64,000 nt of DNA from positions 558,001 to 622,000 of the forward strand of contig JALUTQ010000020.1 of NCBI GenBank assembly GCA_032718865.1, written 5' to 3'. The translations under genes and the position numbers were made by a program. The notes under the pieces were generated by a model that searched no databases, had not been told where the DNA came from, and saw only the letters and a list, made by a program, of their open reading frames with translations. This DNA comes from Tilletia caries (taxonomy: Eukaryota > Basidiomycota > Exobasidiomycetes > Tilletiales > Tilletiaceae). Shown here piece after piece: positions 20,334 to 31,532 of the stretch (its first letter is position 1; each line of letters starts with the position of its first letter).

Positions 20334-21148
20334 ATACTGACTGACTTTAGAATTGATCACTTAGAATACGAGCGGCTTGTTGATGAAGGCGTCGTCAGTC
20401 CAACCTGGCTTGCGCGCAGATGTTTCATTGCAAGTTCTTCCTACTATCGGAGGCGGAGCGACCCACAGTCACCGCGCAAGTCCTCAGGCCGCCAACGTCG
20501 GCTTCCCCAAAGTGCTGCAAGCTTCGTGCAAGAGCTGGTTCTTCGTCGGCCCGACATCTATCTTTTCGAGATATCTTGCTGCGAATCACAGGGCATGCAG
20601 TTTCATCAGCACAATACAGCGATGCCTGGAAAGAGGCGGAATCTCTCGGAAGCGCGCCCGGAAGATCGCCGCCGAGCAAGACCCCAGCAAGCGCGCCGAA
20701 TGCGAGCTGCGGATTGCCGAGTACTCCCCTTTCCAGCTAGTCTTTGTGGACGAAACCTCCTTCGATGTTCGAGATACTGTGCGCATTCACGGTCGCAGCA
20801 AGCGTAGTCAAAAGGCTCCTCTTCGTCGACCATTTAACCGCGGGATCCGCTTGTCCTGCATCGCAGCGTTGTCGCTTCAAGGCGGCTTTGCTCCGTGGGC
20901 GGTTCGGGGGTCGTTCAACGAGAAGCAATTTCCTTCTTACCTTCGGCACGAGCTACTGTCTCATATGGAGGCCTATCCCGCGCCAAACTCGGTGATCGTC
21001 ATCGACAATGCGTCGATTCACAAGTTTCCAGCAGTCCGTGAGATTGTGGACGAGTTCGGTGAGTAGTTGACCCTTTGGCATCAGGCATTCAGGCTACAGA
21101 CAATTATCTTTATTCAGGCTGCAAGTTGGAACATCTTTCTCCATATAG
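20334..21148 (+). pseudogene. Tc1/mariner-type transposase (DDE_3), truncated
   Basis: The N-terminal HTH part reads through ILTDFRIDHLEYERL and SPTWLARRCFIASSSYYRR, then the linker FVQELVLRRPDIYLFEIS; after a one-base frame change near 20600 the catalytic part follows with Asp in LVFVDETSFDV and Asp in VIVIDNASIH. An intron starts at GTGAGT (21058) and ends TTCAG near 21117; the last exon opens GCKLEHLSPY, the usual lead-in to the third catalytic residue, and then the homology stops, so the final acidic residue and tail are missing. The intron position matches the first Tc1 copy (731-2145). Dead copy. Confidence 0.8.
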
Positions 21149-21277
21149 AATACACCATAGTTCACTATCGTTACACGCCAGTCACCCTGTAGATTTTGCT
21201 GCCACTTGGCAGACTTTGACTGATTTTTGTATTGAGGCAATGAGAAAGGCAAGAATCTTTGGACAGCTGGACAGCAT

Positions 21278-23260
21278 TTAGCAGTAATAGGATAGCGGTG
21301 AGAACGTTTTGGGGCCGGAAGGGCAGAAGGTGTCGGTCTGCAGTTCATCGAGAAGAAGAGAAGGAGAAGGATTAACGGAAGCAGTGTCAGTGAGGAAGAA
21401 GTATTCAAGAGAGGCAAGTAGCTGCAGCAAGTATGCATCACGAACCGCTTCTGCACCCGGCTTCTGGCTGGCAGCAAGAGTCACGTACGCCTGAGCAGCA
21501 CCAATGTTGGAAGCGAAGTAGCCAATGAGGTTGGCGACCTGGTCGGGCTCGAGATCGTCGCTGTCGAAATCAAGAAGAGTCTGAGTGGCCGCAGCGACTG
21601 GATCCTCTTCATGAGAGGGTTCAGCTGCCAGCATCAGAGCCGACCATGATCGAAAGAACATCGACCATTCGATCGAACTGATCGCTCCCATTGCGACGCT
21701 TCGTAGGTCGAGTGTTGCAGCCAGAAGTCGAGGCGCGCTTCTTCCCTTTTTTGTCCTTCAAACGAGATGAAGAGTCATTGAGCAATATACACACATACGA
21801 GGATGGTGCCAAAAGAATGTACACCCCCCTCCACAACTTTTGAGTTGTGTATGGGAAAAGGCTCCGAACGCCTATACACTCAACTTTTTTGGCCTCAACA
21901 ACGCTCTCGAACGAAGTCCATCAAAATATTATCAATTCGTCTAGGGGTATTCAGAAATGATTTTGGACACGTCCAGAGTTTGTGCTTTTTCGGGTATATT
22001 TTGAACACCCTCCAAACCTCACACTCGTCCAGAACTCCTTCGCAGTCAGAACTCGTGCTTAGGCCATCGCCGGATCAAGGCAGGTTTTCAATGGTTTAAG
22101 TCTGCCAATATAGCGCATCGCCTGAAAAGAGGTCACTTCCAACACGATAACTGACCAACAACATCACCAATCGTTGTACTTGGACCTGGAGTGGATACCT
22201 GAACGCAGCACCGTCTCTCCATTGAAATTTTAGTGCTGTTCGTTATGTATGATTTGGTGCCATGGTGCGAGAAGTGAAAAAAAGTCTGGTAGAATCAACA
22301 AAAATCGACGAAACCATCCGAAAAAAGGTCTTCGAGTTCTTCCACGAGAAATACCACGAAAGCGTGTCAGTAAACCATACTCAGAGCAAAGACAGTCTGG
22401 GTAGAGCTTTCCGCGAAGAAGAAAGTGCGCTTTGATTGAAGAGAAATGGTTGAGATCCCATTGATCTGTGTCGGTTTGGGTGAGAGGGGTCATATTTTCC
22501 CGCTCGGTGGAAAGGAAGAGTTCTGGACAGAAGAGGTTTCTACTCGCACGATTTTGGCCGAGGAAGAAGTCTGGAGGGTTTACTAATAGAGCTCCAGAAC
22601 TTCCACTTTTAGACCTCTCGAAAAGCACTAGTTCTGGATTTCTGAATACCCCTTCTACAGATTGTCGGAGACGAGAGTCTGTGTACTAGAGAACATTCCG
22701 ACTCCCATGGTGGAGGGCCGATTTCTGTCTTGGAAAAAAAGTCTTGTCCGTTTGAAGTTGAACGCTCGTCGAGCGCCTTGCGCCAATTAGGAAATTACTA
22801 ATTAAAAGTTTCATGGTCCCATATTCTTGCACGGTAAGTCACATAACTTTTCAACAGGAACATCAGCGCGAATACAACTCGGACGGCGTGCACTTTGATA
22901 CATGGGCTACCCACTGTCCAAGTTTGAGAGCTTTCTGAGGTAATGCTGTTGAGTTTCCTTTGTATCGAAATTGTGTCGCCTTCAGTGTATTTCCTAGGTA
23001 AATCGGGAGGGGTGTACATTCTTTTGGCACCAGCCTCGTATATTTAAACCAACACACGACATTGATCCATAACTCACCTCCTCTTCTTCGATCTCGTTGT
23101 CGACCTCTTCTCCTTCAGCCTCCTCCAGCGGCGCACCTGTGCTCAGTGACGGGTCCAGGGCAAACTCGCCACTGGCGGAGGCCTCGGAGCAGAGGTTGCT
23201 GACGCGGGTGTGGTACCACAACGACTTTCTTGCGCCACTCGCGCGCCTTTGGGTTCTTCT
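21278..23260 (-). pseudogene. Unknown gene, possibly a Harbinger-partner-like (Myb/SANT-type) protein, split by MITE
   Basis: Exon A (about 23260-23076) encodes KSLWYHTRVSNLCSEASASG and an acidic run ending EIEEEE, followed by a GTGAGT donor. The intron contains the Tc1-type MITE (21798-23038) and ends at an AG near 21758. Exon B starts DKKGKKRASTSG, has a basic KRRNGSDQFDRMVDVL stretch, then after a one-base frame change near 21635 a helical C-terminus (DLEPDQVANLIGYFASNIG, RDAYLLQLLASLEYF) ending at 21278. Basic linker plus C-terminal helices recall the DNA-binding partner proteins of Harbinger elements in this window, but no domain is certain. Upstream exons were not found. Confidence 0.4.
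21798..23038. mobile_element. Tc1/mariner-type MITE, 1241 bp
   Basis: TIRs start CGAGG(A/C)TGGTGCCAAAAG and continue through AATGTACACCCC, a typical Tc1/mariner end, in inverted orientation at both borders. TA at 21796-21797 and 23039-23040 is the target duplication. The interior has no transposase motif. Removing it leaves an ordinary GTGAGT..AG intron. Confidence 0.88.
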
Positions 23261-24747
23261 GCAATAGGATAAACAATGCCACCTCGTATCAAATATGAGA
23301 ACATGGTATTAGACAGAGAAACAGATGCTTCCAGAAGCATTCACTCTGATCAATACTCATGTCTGCATATGAATCCCACACAGGAGCTTCCGCAGCCCCC
23401 CGTCTCAACGCAGAAACTTTTTTCCCACACAGAAAACGTGTAATCAAACAGGACACGTAGCAATAACGCGTGTCGGGGCGTGCTGGGACGCGACGCGTTA
23501 GATTGGTAAATCATATAATTGGAAAAAAAAGCTCTCGCCCACGCTGGCGGGCGCGAGCACTCGAAATTTCGCAGGCTTGTGTTGGTTTCGGCCGGCTCAA
23601 TTTTCCAAGCCCGGGCTCTGGAAAAGTGAGCACCCATCAGTGACTGAACGCAGGCTCAAACGTGCCCGCAGTCGTTTGAACCCGTGCCTACATTCAATCA
23701 GTCCGGGCTTGCTACTGAACAGGTCCTTATGGCTAGAAATAAAATGAAGCAGATTATGTGAGGTATTTACCAGCAATTATGGGAATTTACAAGTCTAAGT
23801 TCGACCGAATACTGACTGACTTTAGAATTGATCACTTAAGTGTAGACCTGCCGACTGGCGACTTGCTACAGGCTACTTAATACTTGGGCTTGACAAAATG
23901 ACTGCAGGACGCAGTATTATTTCCGCCGGGAGCGGTTAAGTCTACAGTGATGGTAAGGACTGATATTTGGTCACTACCAACCTCATGTATGTACTCACTG
24001 GTCATTCCTGTTGAAAATGACATTTTGTGCGGTAAAAGCCTGCGAGATTAAGCTTGACACCAACACTTTACATTACCAGCAATTTTGCCGCCTGATTTTT
24101 CTTTACCGGTTCTTGCGGCATATGGGTTGAGATGCTTGAGTGTTTAAATTTTTCTGAGCGGTAAATTCTGCAAGAACAATTGTTTCTTCGACATTCAATT
24201 GGCAACGAGATCTCCTTCAAAGAACCATCGAGCCTCTCCACCGCAGCGAGGAATGGCCCAGAGGCTTGAAGAAATGACAAAAGCGCTCTCGTCTGATGCA
24301 ACATCGACCTTAGTCCGAGGCAAAGGCAGCTTGCAAGTTTGCTTCCGTCGAACTTTCGATCCTAGAAATTCCGGCCGCAAGCGTCGCGTCTATTAAACAA
24401 TCAGAAAGTAATTTTCACTCTCTTGACCTTTGACGCTTCAAAAAAGGTTGAGACGAAGAGTCCACTCGAACAAGCAAATTCTCTGCTAGCGAATGCATCA
24501 AGGCAAGGACCAAGGTGCATATGAGCAGTGACTGAAGAGCGAAGACGATCCCCGCTGCTGACGCGTAAACGAGAGACAGGGGAGAGGAGGGGAAGGGCTT
24601 CTTACGGGTACCAGAGACAAGACGCAAGACGCGCGCGTAGCTGTGGGCGAGGGACGGCGTCAAGCGTGCGGGGCAGGCAAGGATTCAGCGTCGACGGAAG
24701 CGACTCCAACGCGCCTCGAGCGCCTTAACTTAAACATATAACATTGC
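23261..24747. other. No gene identified
   Basis: Short frames only. At 23811-23842 there is a 31-bp exact copy of the HTH-coding start of the Tc1 relic at 20334, an isolated fragment with nothing else of Tc1 around it. Several inverted CGGGC/GCCCG motifs lie at 23540-23700. Confidence 0.4.
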
Positions 24748-24850
24748 AAAAATAAAGATGCTGTCTGTGACTCTGTGTGACTCGAACCTGGGACCTGAAG
24801 CCTGAAGGTGATAATCCCACTTGGTGTGCTACCGCTGGACGACGGTAGCA
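24748..24850 (-). other. tRNA-like / SINE-like sequence
   Basis: On the minus strand an A-box-like TCGTCCAGCGGTAGCA is followed about 55 bp later by a B-box GGTTCGAGTCA, the internal Pol III promoter pattern of tRNAs and tRNA-derived SINEs. I could not close acceptor and anticodon stems, so it is not called as a tRNA gene. Confidence 0.4.
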
Positions 24851-25984
24851 TTTAACCACGCAATAGATTTCCACCACACATATATATACCACGCATACAT
24901 TTACTTGAACAACTGACCTCAACGCTTACCCACGCGCAATATTCTGCCCAGCACAATCAGCTTGTACAATATGAGTGCTCAGGGAAGGCCGCAGAGTGAG
25001 CGGTTTGCCCGAGTCAAAACAAAATGTCAATTTGATGGAGAGACGCGTTCAAGTCGCGTCCCAGTCTCGTTGACGCAGACTTCAAAACATTGAAAAATGA
25101 TCCAAAAGACTAAATTTATTTTAGACGCGTCTGTGCAGCGTCTCAATTCTGCCCAACGCGTCTGTGGCACGTCGCTGTCGCATATGCAGATCTCCTGAGC
25201 GCTATACAAACCGGCTGGTGTGGCATTGGGCACGTGAAGGTGCACTTTGGCGAAAATCAACTTTGTAGAGACCCTCGAGAGCCCTCTCCAGGGACCCCAT
25301 GGGAGACTGCAACGTAATCAGATTACGTAACCACATTTTCCGCTTCTAAATCGCCCAATCTCCCACCACAAACAAGTCTATCTGTCAAAACGTCTCGGCC
25401 GAGAGCGGCTTCCTGTTGCACGATGCAACCTTAGAGAATTTTTGACAGGTCCGCACAGGCCCTCCGCGCCCCTGAATTCCAAAGTACTGTCCCATTGTCT
25501 CATTCATCCATCTTTGCTACCACTAGTGGAGCGGGGGGACGCATGCTCGCAGACGATGTTTGTCGAACCTGTGGGCTGGGGGCCTGAGTTGCGGCGGAGA
25601 GACCGGGGTGATGGGCCAGCAGAAGGCCCAGTGGAGATTCCGGATCGATTTGGCAGACAATCCAAAGAGAGAAAAATCAAGCTGGGCGTCACTAGAACCC
25701 ATCTGTGCATCAACCGAGCGAGTCTAGTAAGCCTTCTGGGGAGAGAGACAAGCACAGAACGAGCCCCGACACGTTGTACAGAGTGGCCCCAGCTCACGAC
25801 GAGACTCAGCCCCAGTCTCAGCTTCTTCAGACTCTTCAGACTCCAGACTCCTCAGACTCACTTCTTCCAGCTTGCTTACCCGCGCTCGCGCCACGCGCTC
25901 GCCACGCGTCTTCCCTCTTCCTGCTCCCTAATCATTGCGCAACGTCGTGCCACTCCTCTCTTTTCCTTTCACGCTCCAATTCCC
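24851..25984. other. No gene identified
   Basis: Contains a 17-bp palindrome (arms ACGTAATC, 25313-25329) and CAGACTC microsatellite-like runs near 25830-25860. The right part probably belongs to the LTR ending at 26214. Confidence 0.35.
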
Positions 25985-26234
25985 TCGCCTATAAAACGGC
26001 TCCTCCCCATTGTACCATAGTGAAATCCACGAGCTTTTCTCACAGATCTCTCTACTAGTCTAGTCTGACTATCGGCTCAGGGTCCGCAATCTCCTCCGCT
26101 GCGGACGCGCTGGAATTGCTGCTCCCTTTCGCCAAGAGGTTCTGTTGGTTTCATCTCATTAATTATTCCGAGCCTGCATAACGCCACAGAAGAATCAATT
26201 GTCCCAGCTGCACTAGCATATGGTGATGAGACCG
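25985..26234 (+). repeat. LTR 3' part with primer-binding site, isolated
   Basis: A TATA-like CTATAAAACGG (about 25989) is followed by about 225 bp ending CACTAGCATA and then TGGTGATGAGACCGGC at 26217, the same primer-binding core used by three other LTR units here. No second LTR or coding sequence of this element was found. Confidence 0.45.
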
Positions 26235-27392
26235 GCTCATGGTTGACGCACCGAATGACGGACGTCGACCATCCACTGTCCCTCGCTCTCCTCTCTACAG
26301 ACACTCACACTCGAGATCACCTTCTTCCATCGACCATCCCACCACCCCAACTTCACCACCACCTTCACACATACTTTCATACCATCAAGACATCTCTTCT
26401 TCTTCACGCACCTTGTTTCCACAGACTCCAACACCAGCCACACGCGCGACGCGTCCTCGCAATCGCCCACGACTCGCCATGTCGGGTCGCCAGTCACCTT
26501 CGCGCCTTGAGTTGATACCCTGCGGTCAAAAACGTACAAAGTGCATTGCCCACGTTACCATTTCTGCCTTTCAAGACTCATTCCACTTCCATCCACCGCC
26601 GCCCCTGGTTCTGACAAGAGCGCGCGCAGGGCTGGAAGTAGAAGCAGAACGCGCCATTGTTCGGGCTGGCTGACGGGTCGGATGAGAGGGGGTTGGATGA
26701 GAGTGGGAAAGAAGGAGAACGCGACGCGCCTCTTTGGATCAGCTTCTTCTGCCTGTTGTCGGCCGTAAGCCGAAGCTTCTTGGTGGGGTGTTGGTTCAAC
26801 CGCGGATCTAAAAATTCCACGTGTCTTTTCCCTTTGTATTGGCGCATACAAGCTTCTAACGGCCGGACATCAGTCAGGACATGTCCAGACGCATAGAAGC
26901 GCCGAACCAGATATCAGTTAGCTGTCAACTAACCTCTTCTGAGTTGGGGTCACCGCAAAAGCAAAGATGGGATCCTGCCTCCCCTTTCCAAGTCTATCCC
27001 CCTTCTGCACCCCGACTGTTATCCTTCACCTCCTCGTCACTGAAGTAACCAGAGGCTCTCAACCCAGACGCAAATCGCTCCATCATCTCCCGATATGCCT
27101 TCTACTTCTTTTCAATCTGAGCCAGGGCGGAAACATGAACATCTGTAAGGTCCTCCGAAAAGCCTCGTCCTTTGCGAACGGATGGTAGGGAGGTAGGTAG
27201 GGTGACAGAACGATTCAAGAGTCAGATGACGTTTGGAAATTCAGGCTTCCCCAGCAGAGAAGTTAGATTTAGAGAGCGAAAGATCTCACACTCACATCCA
27301 CAGCAATCTTCGGGAATCCATTCGGTCCTTTTGTATAGAACTGCAGCGGAATTGGATGGAGATTCGCTCTCTGTGATAGTGAATAACCAACG
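26235..27392. other. No gene identified
   Basis: The best frame (26239-26673, +) is Pro/Ser/Thr/Arg-rich without domains and may be the remains of an LTR element's internal region, given the primer-binding site immediately before it. Confidence 0.35.
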
Positions 27393-28095
27393 TTAGACGA
27401 GCAAGAGATGAAGCCAGTATCGGCCATGAGCCATCACAACCCACATGTGATACAAGATACACACCCTTTTTTCACATCGAGAGTCGTGATGGTCCATAAA
27501 GCCGGATGGAAGAACGACGAGGCAGAACCCACAACGTTCAAATACAGGAGCGTGGTCGATGACGGTAGACTCCTCATTCTCATGAGTCATGTCGCTATTG
27601 GAATCGTCGGGGTAAAACAAGGGGTGAACGTCTGGGTCCTGAACAGCAGAGGACGGGATCAGAACGCATCGATAGTGTTGGAAGTTCGTTTCGAATGTAT
27701 CTCGATCAAACGCTGCGGCCGGCAGCGAATGAACATCAAGACGATGGCTTGCCTTGTCAAATTGAGCATATCTACGAGATTCAGACACGAGCGAAAAAAA
27801 GAACGAAAAAGTCAGAGAGCTTTCACCAGAATGACCGCATAAAGGTTAAGTCCTATTCACTCAGCCCCATGATCCACGATGTCCACGCCCTGCCTTTTTC
27901 CATGATAGCGTTCATGATGGAGGCAGCCGTGCCCGGGATGCTTGGAATCTTGATCTTGAGCTTGATGTTCCTCTGGCTCAAAACGGTTGAAATTGCATCG
28001 CTGCCGATCAACACACGCTTTCGGATCAATCGTTCCGGTATGTAGATGACCTGCGTAGAGTTAAGATGTTTGTCTTCAGAGAGAGACAGCGTCAT
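27393..28095 (-). CDS. Hypothetical protein, possibly two exons
   Basis: A frame beginning at an ATG (28095) encodes 80 residues with good amino-acid balance (IYIPERLIRKRVLIGSDAIS) and ends just after a GTGAAT that could be a splice donor. A second frame after an AG near 27780 reads YAQFDKASHRLDVHSLPAAAF and continues to 27393 with several Cys/His (RCGFCLVVLPSGFMDHHDSRC). The phases of the two candidate splice sites do not agree, so either the junction differs or the gene is broken. I recognise no family. Confidence 0.3.
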
Positions 28096-28136
28096 AATTT
28101 TATACCGACATCATTGTTCAAACGTTTGACCGCAGT

Positions 28137-28729
28137 CAAGGCTCGGCAAGCTACTAGAGTTACCACTTTTCTGCGAAATAGTATAGTCAAGTTATAGTGA
28201 GTGGTCACCTCGGCGGGAAGTAGTATAGTCAAGTGAGATATAGTTACTATCAAAACTAATAGTTACTATTTCAGCCATGCAAAAATTTCGTTGACTTTTC
28301 GCTGAAATAGCCAGTATAGTCACTTCCAGTAGCTACCTGTGACTGGTTTAGCACAAAGTGAGATCGACATAGTCGCTATATGTGGCTCTATGTGACTGGA
28401 TACTACATAGTAGTTATGCAGCGGCTGTCTCAGCCAGGCCCTGTCCAACACACAAAATCACATTTGGGTGAAATAGTCACTATATGTGGCTATGAGTCAC
28501 TGAGATAGTGACTATATGTGACTATGAGTAGCTGAAGCTGGTCCATAGTGACTATCTAGTGGCTATCTCAGCCAAATGTTATTTTTCATAATTATTTCAA
28601 CTATTAGTTACTCCGCGCCGATCTAAAATAGTTATAGCTACTATTTTTCAAAGTATAGTCAAGTTTTCACTATTAGTTATCCCTATATAGTTATCATAGT
28701 TACATAGTGAAGATAGTTGCCGAGCCTTG
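28137..28729. mobile_element. hAT-like MITE, group B, element 1
   Basis: 593 bp with inverted ends CAAGGCTCGGCAA. The interior is packed with TAGTTACT/AGTATAGT words. I did not find a matching 8-bp duplication. It sits at the left edge of the SF3A3 relic, right beside a plausible intron acceptor. Confidence 0.7.
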
Positions 28730-28830
28730 GTCGGCCCTGACTGAGCGGAAAAAACAAGCCGAGGCCGAAGCTGGGGCGCTCAAGGTGGGGATGGGTGTCG
28801 TCCCCTCGTTGTCGAAGGGGAAGTCTGGTG

Positions 28831-29401
28831 CAGAGCTCGGCAAGTGAAGATAGTGAGCATTTTTTCGGACAAAGTATAGTGAAAGTGAAAGTGAAGGTCT
28901 CAGCCGGCCGACAAAGTATAGTTTAGTTATGAAAAGTTGAGATAGTGACTACTAGGTTGAGCGCTTTTTGCGACCGTTGCGGCCACATAGAAGACCGCGG
29001 TGGTCCCTGGTTTTGTCTTATCAGAGCTCTACCAAGTCACTAGGTAGTGAAGATATTGCAAGAGTTTTACAAAGTGATGTGAAATGAGCAGTGTCTAATA
29101 GTATCATAAAGTGTTGATATCAACTAGGTAGTAAACTATTAGTTACTTTCTTGACTGGATAGTTACTTACTAGCGACTACCTTAACTTGACCGCACTACT
29201 AGTGATAGCAAGTGACTTCAAGTTCAACATGAAGACGAACTCACTATCTCCATACTTTCTTCACTTTCCCGGCCCCACCAAAGTGAAAGTTCACTATCTT
29301 TTTTTCGACGGCTCGGAGGCCAAAGTATAGTGAAAGTTTCACTACTAGTTCTCACTTCCAAGTTACAAAGTATACGAAGTGAAGGAAGTTGCCGAGGCCT
29401 G
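28831..29401. mobile_element. hAT-like MITE, group B, element A
   Basis: 571 bp, ends CAGAGCTCGGCAA and CAGGCCTCGGCAAC (inverted), flanked by a perfect 8-bp duplication GTCTGGTG at 28823-28830 and 29402-29409. AGTTACT and GTGAAAGT words fill it. It is a close relative of element B (31766-35935) and serves as that element's empty-site control for the Harbinger insertion. Confidence 0.93.
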
Positions 29402-29426
29402 GTCTGGTGCGGCTGGTGGAGGTGGG

Positions 29427-30165
29427 CAAGGCTCGGCCAGTTATTATAAGTTGTCCATTTTTGGTCCGCAGTTAAGTTTAATTTAAGTTGGAACCCGGCG
29501 CCGGCGCCCGCAGACTAGTTTAGTTAGGGTTAGCCACTTACTATCATTACAGTTAACTTAATTTTGCGCCTGTCACTATATGTTACTTACAGTTATTTAT
29601 AGTAACTTAATCGCGTCTCAGCCACTCAATTCACGCGGTATCTACCTCAAGATGTCTGGTACTATTCCAGTTTGCCTTTAGGCACGTACTTTGCGCTCGC
29701 TCGTACATGTTTACTCTCTTGAATACCTCCAAAGACTCATGCTTTTTAGTTATTTGAAGTTACTTGTTAAAGTTATTATTAGTTACTGACTACTGTGGGC
29801 ACAGTTATTAATAGTTAATTGTTCCAGTTATTGTTAGTTACTGGATACAGTCATTAATAGTTGACTGCTATAGTTGTGATTGGTTACTGTGCACACTGTG
29901 AGTAACTTCAAGTAACTGTAAGTAACTATAGGTAGCTATAAGTTCGCACTGTAAGTAGCTGTGAGTAACTGTAAGTTGTGTCAAATCTTCGGCTTGCGAA
30001 CGGCAACTTCTAGTGACTATAAGTGACCGTGTCCGGGCCCATACAGTTTAAGTTGATTTAATTTCTCCGGAGGCTCCGCCGCCCGCAGTTTAGTCACAGT
30101 TTAACTAGATTGAGTTAACTTACCCGCAGTTGCAGTTAGGTAAGTTAGTAAGTTGCCGAGCCTTG
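29427..30165. mobile_element. hAT-like MITE, group B, element 2
   Basis: 739 bp, inverted ends CAAGGCTCGGC, flanked by GAGGTGGG (29419-29426) and GAGGTGAG (30166-30173), a 7/8 match. A nearly identical copy lies at 49074-49815. The body is dominated by TAGTTA/GTAACT words. Confidence 0.9.
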
Positions 30166-30458
30166 GAGGTGAGGGCAGTGTGGAGGGCGATGATGAGGAT
30201 GAGAAGGACGATAATAAGATTTATCATCCGCTCAAGTTGCCGTTGGGCAGGGATGGGAAGGCGACTCCGCACTGGCTGTACAAGGGTTGAGAGTCGATCG
30301 GCCGCTGTCAAGGATGCTTCCTCCTCCTCCTCCTCTTGTCACCTTTTCTGTTTGTAACATAGAAATCAGAAACACTATATCCGATGATGTATAGGAGAAC
30401 ACACATGGAATTTCCCGTGAGAAGTACAAAGACGACGTTTCGTGTCATGCCTCAGGCC

Positions 30459-30838
30459 TCAGGCTGTATGAAGCGAAGCGACGGGAGGAAGCGTGTTGAG
30501 AAAGGAGGTGTAGGAAGAGACGGCGGAGGAGAGGGAGAGGAAGAAAGCGAGGGTCGTGGAGACGGGGTTCCCGGAACGACCAGGGTCGATGGAGGAGGCG
30601 GCGGGCGCGGGTCGTTGTCGGTATCTCGGCGACACGATCGATGGCGCCACACTTCGATCGCCAGTTCCCGCAACCACTGTCTTGCGCGGTCCGGGTCCCT
30701 GAAGTTGTCGATTGGGACCGGAGAGTCCTTCCACCTCACCACCGGCTCCGCCTCCCCAGCGCGGTTGAACTTTGACCCGACGATGTCGATGACCTCCCAG
30801 TGCTTGCGGGGGTTGCTGGGTATGACCTGTAATGACAT
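30459..30838 (-). CDS. Chromodomain-like fragment with Pro/Ser tail
   Basis: A minus-strand frame starts MSLQVIPSNPRKHWEV and continues IVGSKFNRAGEAEPVVRWKD, which resembles the beta-sheet core of a chromodomain (the W..V..I..K pattern followed by VRWK) as found at the end of Ty3/gypsy integrases and in heterochromatin proteins. The second half is a proline- and serine-rich low-complexity tail. A CAG acceptor lies 4 bp upstream of the ATG, so it may be an internal exon. Only about 60 residues look domain-like, and the assignment is tentative. Confidence 0.35.
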
Positions 30839-30977
30839 ATTCTGTGCAGGGGTGAGTGAAAGGGGACGGGGAGAGAAAGGGGATGAGGGTAAGCAGAGAA
30901 AGGGGGACGGGGGGGCGCCGCCGGGGTGTAAGGATTCCCGGTCTGAGGAAGTCTTTTGATTTCAAGTAGACTAGGTA

Positions 30978-31532
30978 TTGGACAGTCAGCACGTAGTACC
31001 GCTCGTTGTATAGAGACAGAAGGGACGTGCTGCAAGAACTTTGGGCTATGTGTCTACTCGAACAATCAGGAGACAACTGTAACCAGTAGTCCCGACAGGA
31101 AGTATGTGGGTAAGGAGGTAGTAGTCGAGAGGGTAGAGGGGATGAGGGTAGAGGGGATGAGACTCAGTCGATCACACGGTAGACTTAACTCTGCAATGTT
31201 CTGTGATTGCCAAGTTAGGTGTCTGAGATGTGTGAATGAAAAAGCTGGGGAGAACAGAAAGGGGAAGGAGTAGCTGGAAGCTGGCTCCTTATATGCCTTT
31301 GAGGTTCTGCTCCGAGCGCAGCAGAGTTGCTGCGCTTTGACTGCGCTTGACTGCGCATAAAGTTGGTCGACTACTGCGCACAGCTGCGGGCGACTGCGCT
31401 TGCTGTGCATGACGTAGGCCCGCTGCTGCGCATTACTGCGGACGGGAGCGCTCAGCATAAGGTTGGAATAGCCACAACCTATGCGAGTACACAGCTAATG
31501 AAAACACCACTTGAGACCCTATGCTAGTAACA
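30978..31532 (+). repeat. Diverged LTR of the Ty3/gypsy family
   Basis: Starts TATTGGACAGTC, followed by GTAGTACCGCTCGTTGTAT and later CTTAACTCTGCAATGTT and GTGATTGCCAAGTTAGGTGT, all in the same order as in the 5' LTR at 57521-58108. Similarity is clear to about 31300 and then fades. A 15-bp tandem duplication (GAGGGTAGAGGGGAT) lies at about 31130-31160. No adjoining internal region was found, so it is probably a solo or truncated LTR. Confidence 0.6.
31318..31440. repeat. Cluster of TGCGC words
   Basis: About ten ACTGCGC/GCTGCGC copies in 120 bp within the distal part of the LTR relic. Confidence 0.6.

Larger units (their letters stand above)
28730..30300 (+). pseudogene. SF3A3 (splicing factor 3A subunit 3) exon relic shredded by MITEs
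   Basis: Three short coding pieces, 28731-28830, 29402-29426 and 30166-30300, join in one frame when the intervening MITEs and one TSD copy are removed. The joined reading is Glu/Ala-rich, then acidic (EGDDEDEKDD), then [24 protein letters not shown]. The last block is the signature of the U2 snRNP splicing factor SF3A3/Prp9, which usually reads [22 protein letters not shown], just before its C-terminal zinc finger. The substitutions at normally invariant Trp and Pro/Ile positions and the loss of homology right after WLYKG indicate a duplicated, decaying fragment. The intact gene must lie elsewhere. Confidence 0.7.

Noticed and set aside
28137..30165. One large composite transposon with inner repeats
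   Set aside because: Separate 8-bp duplications around 28831-29401 and 29427-30165, and a host frame that rejoins between them, show independent insertions.
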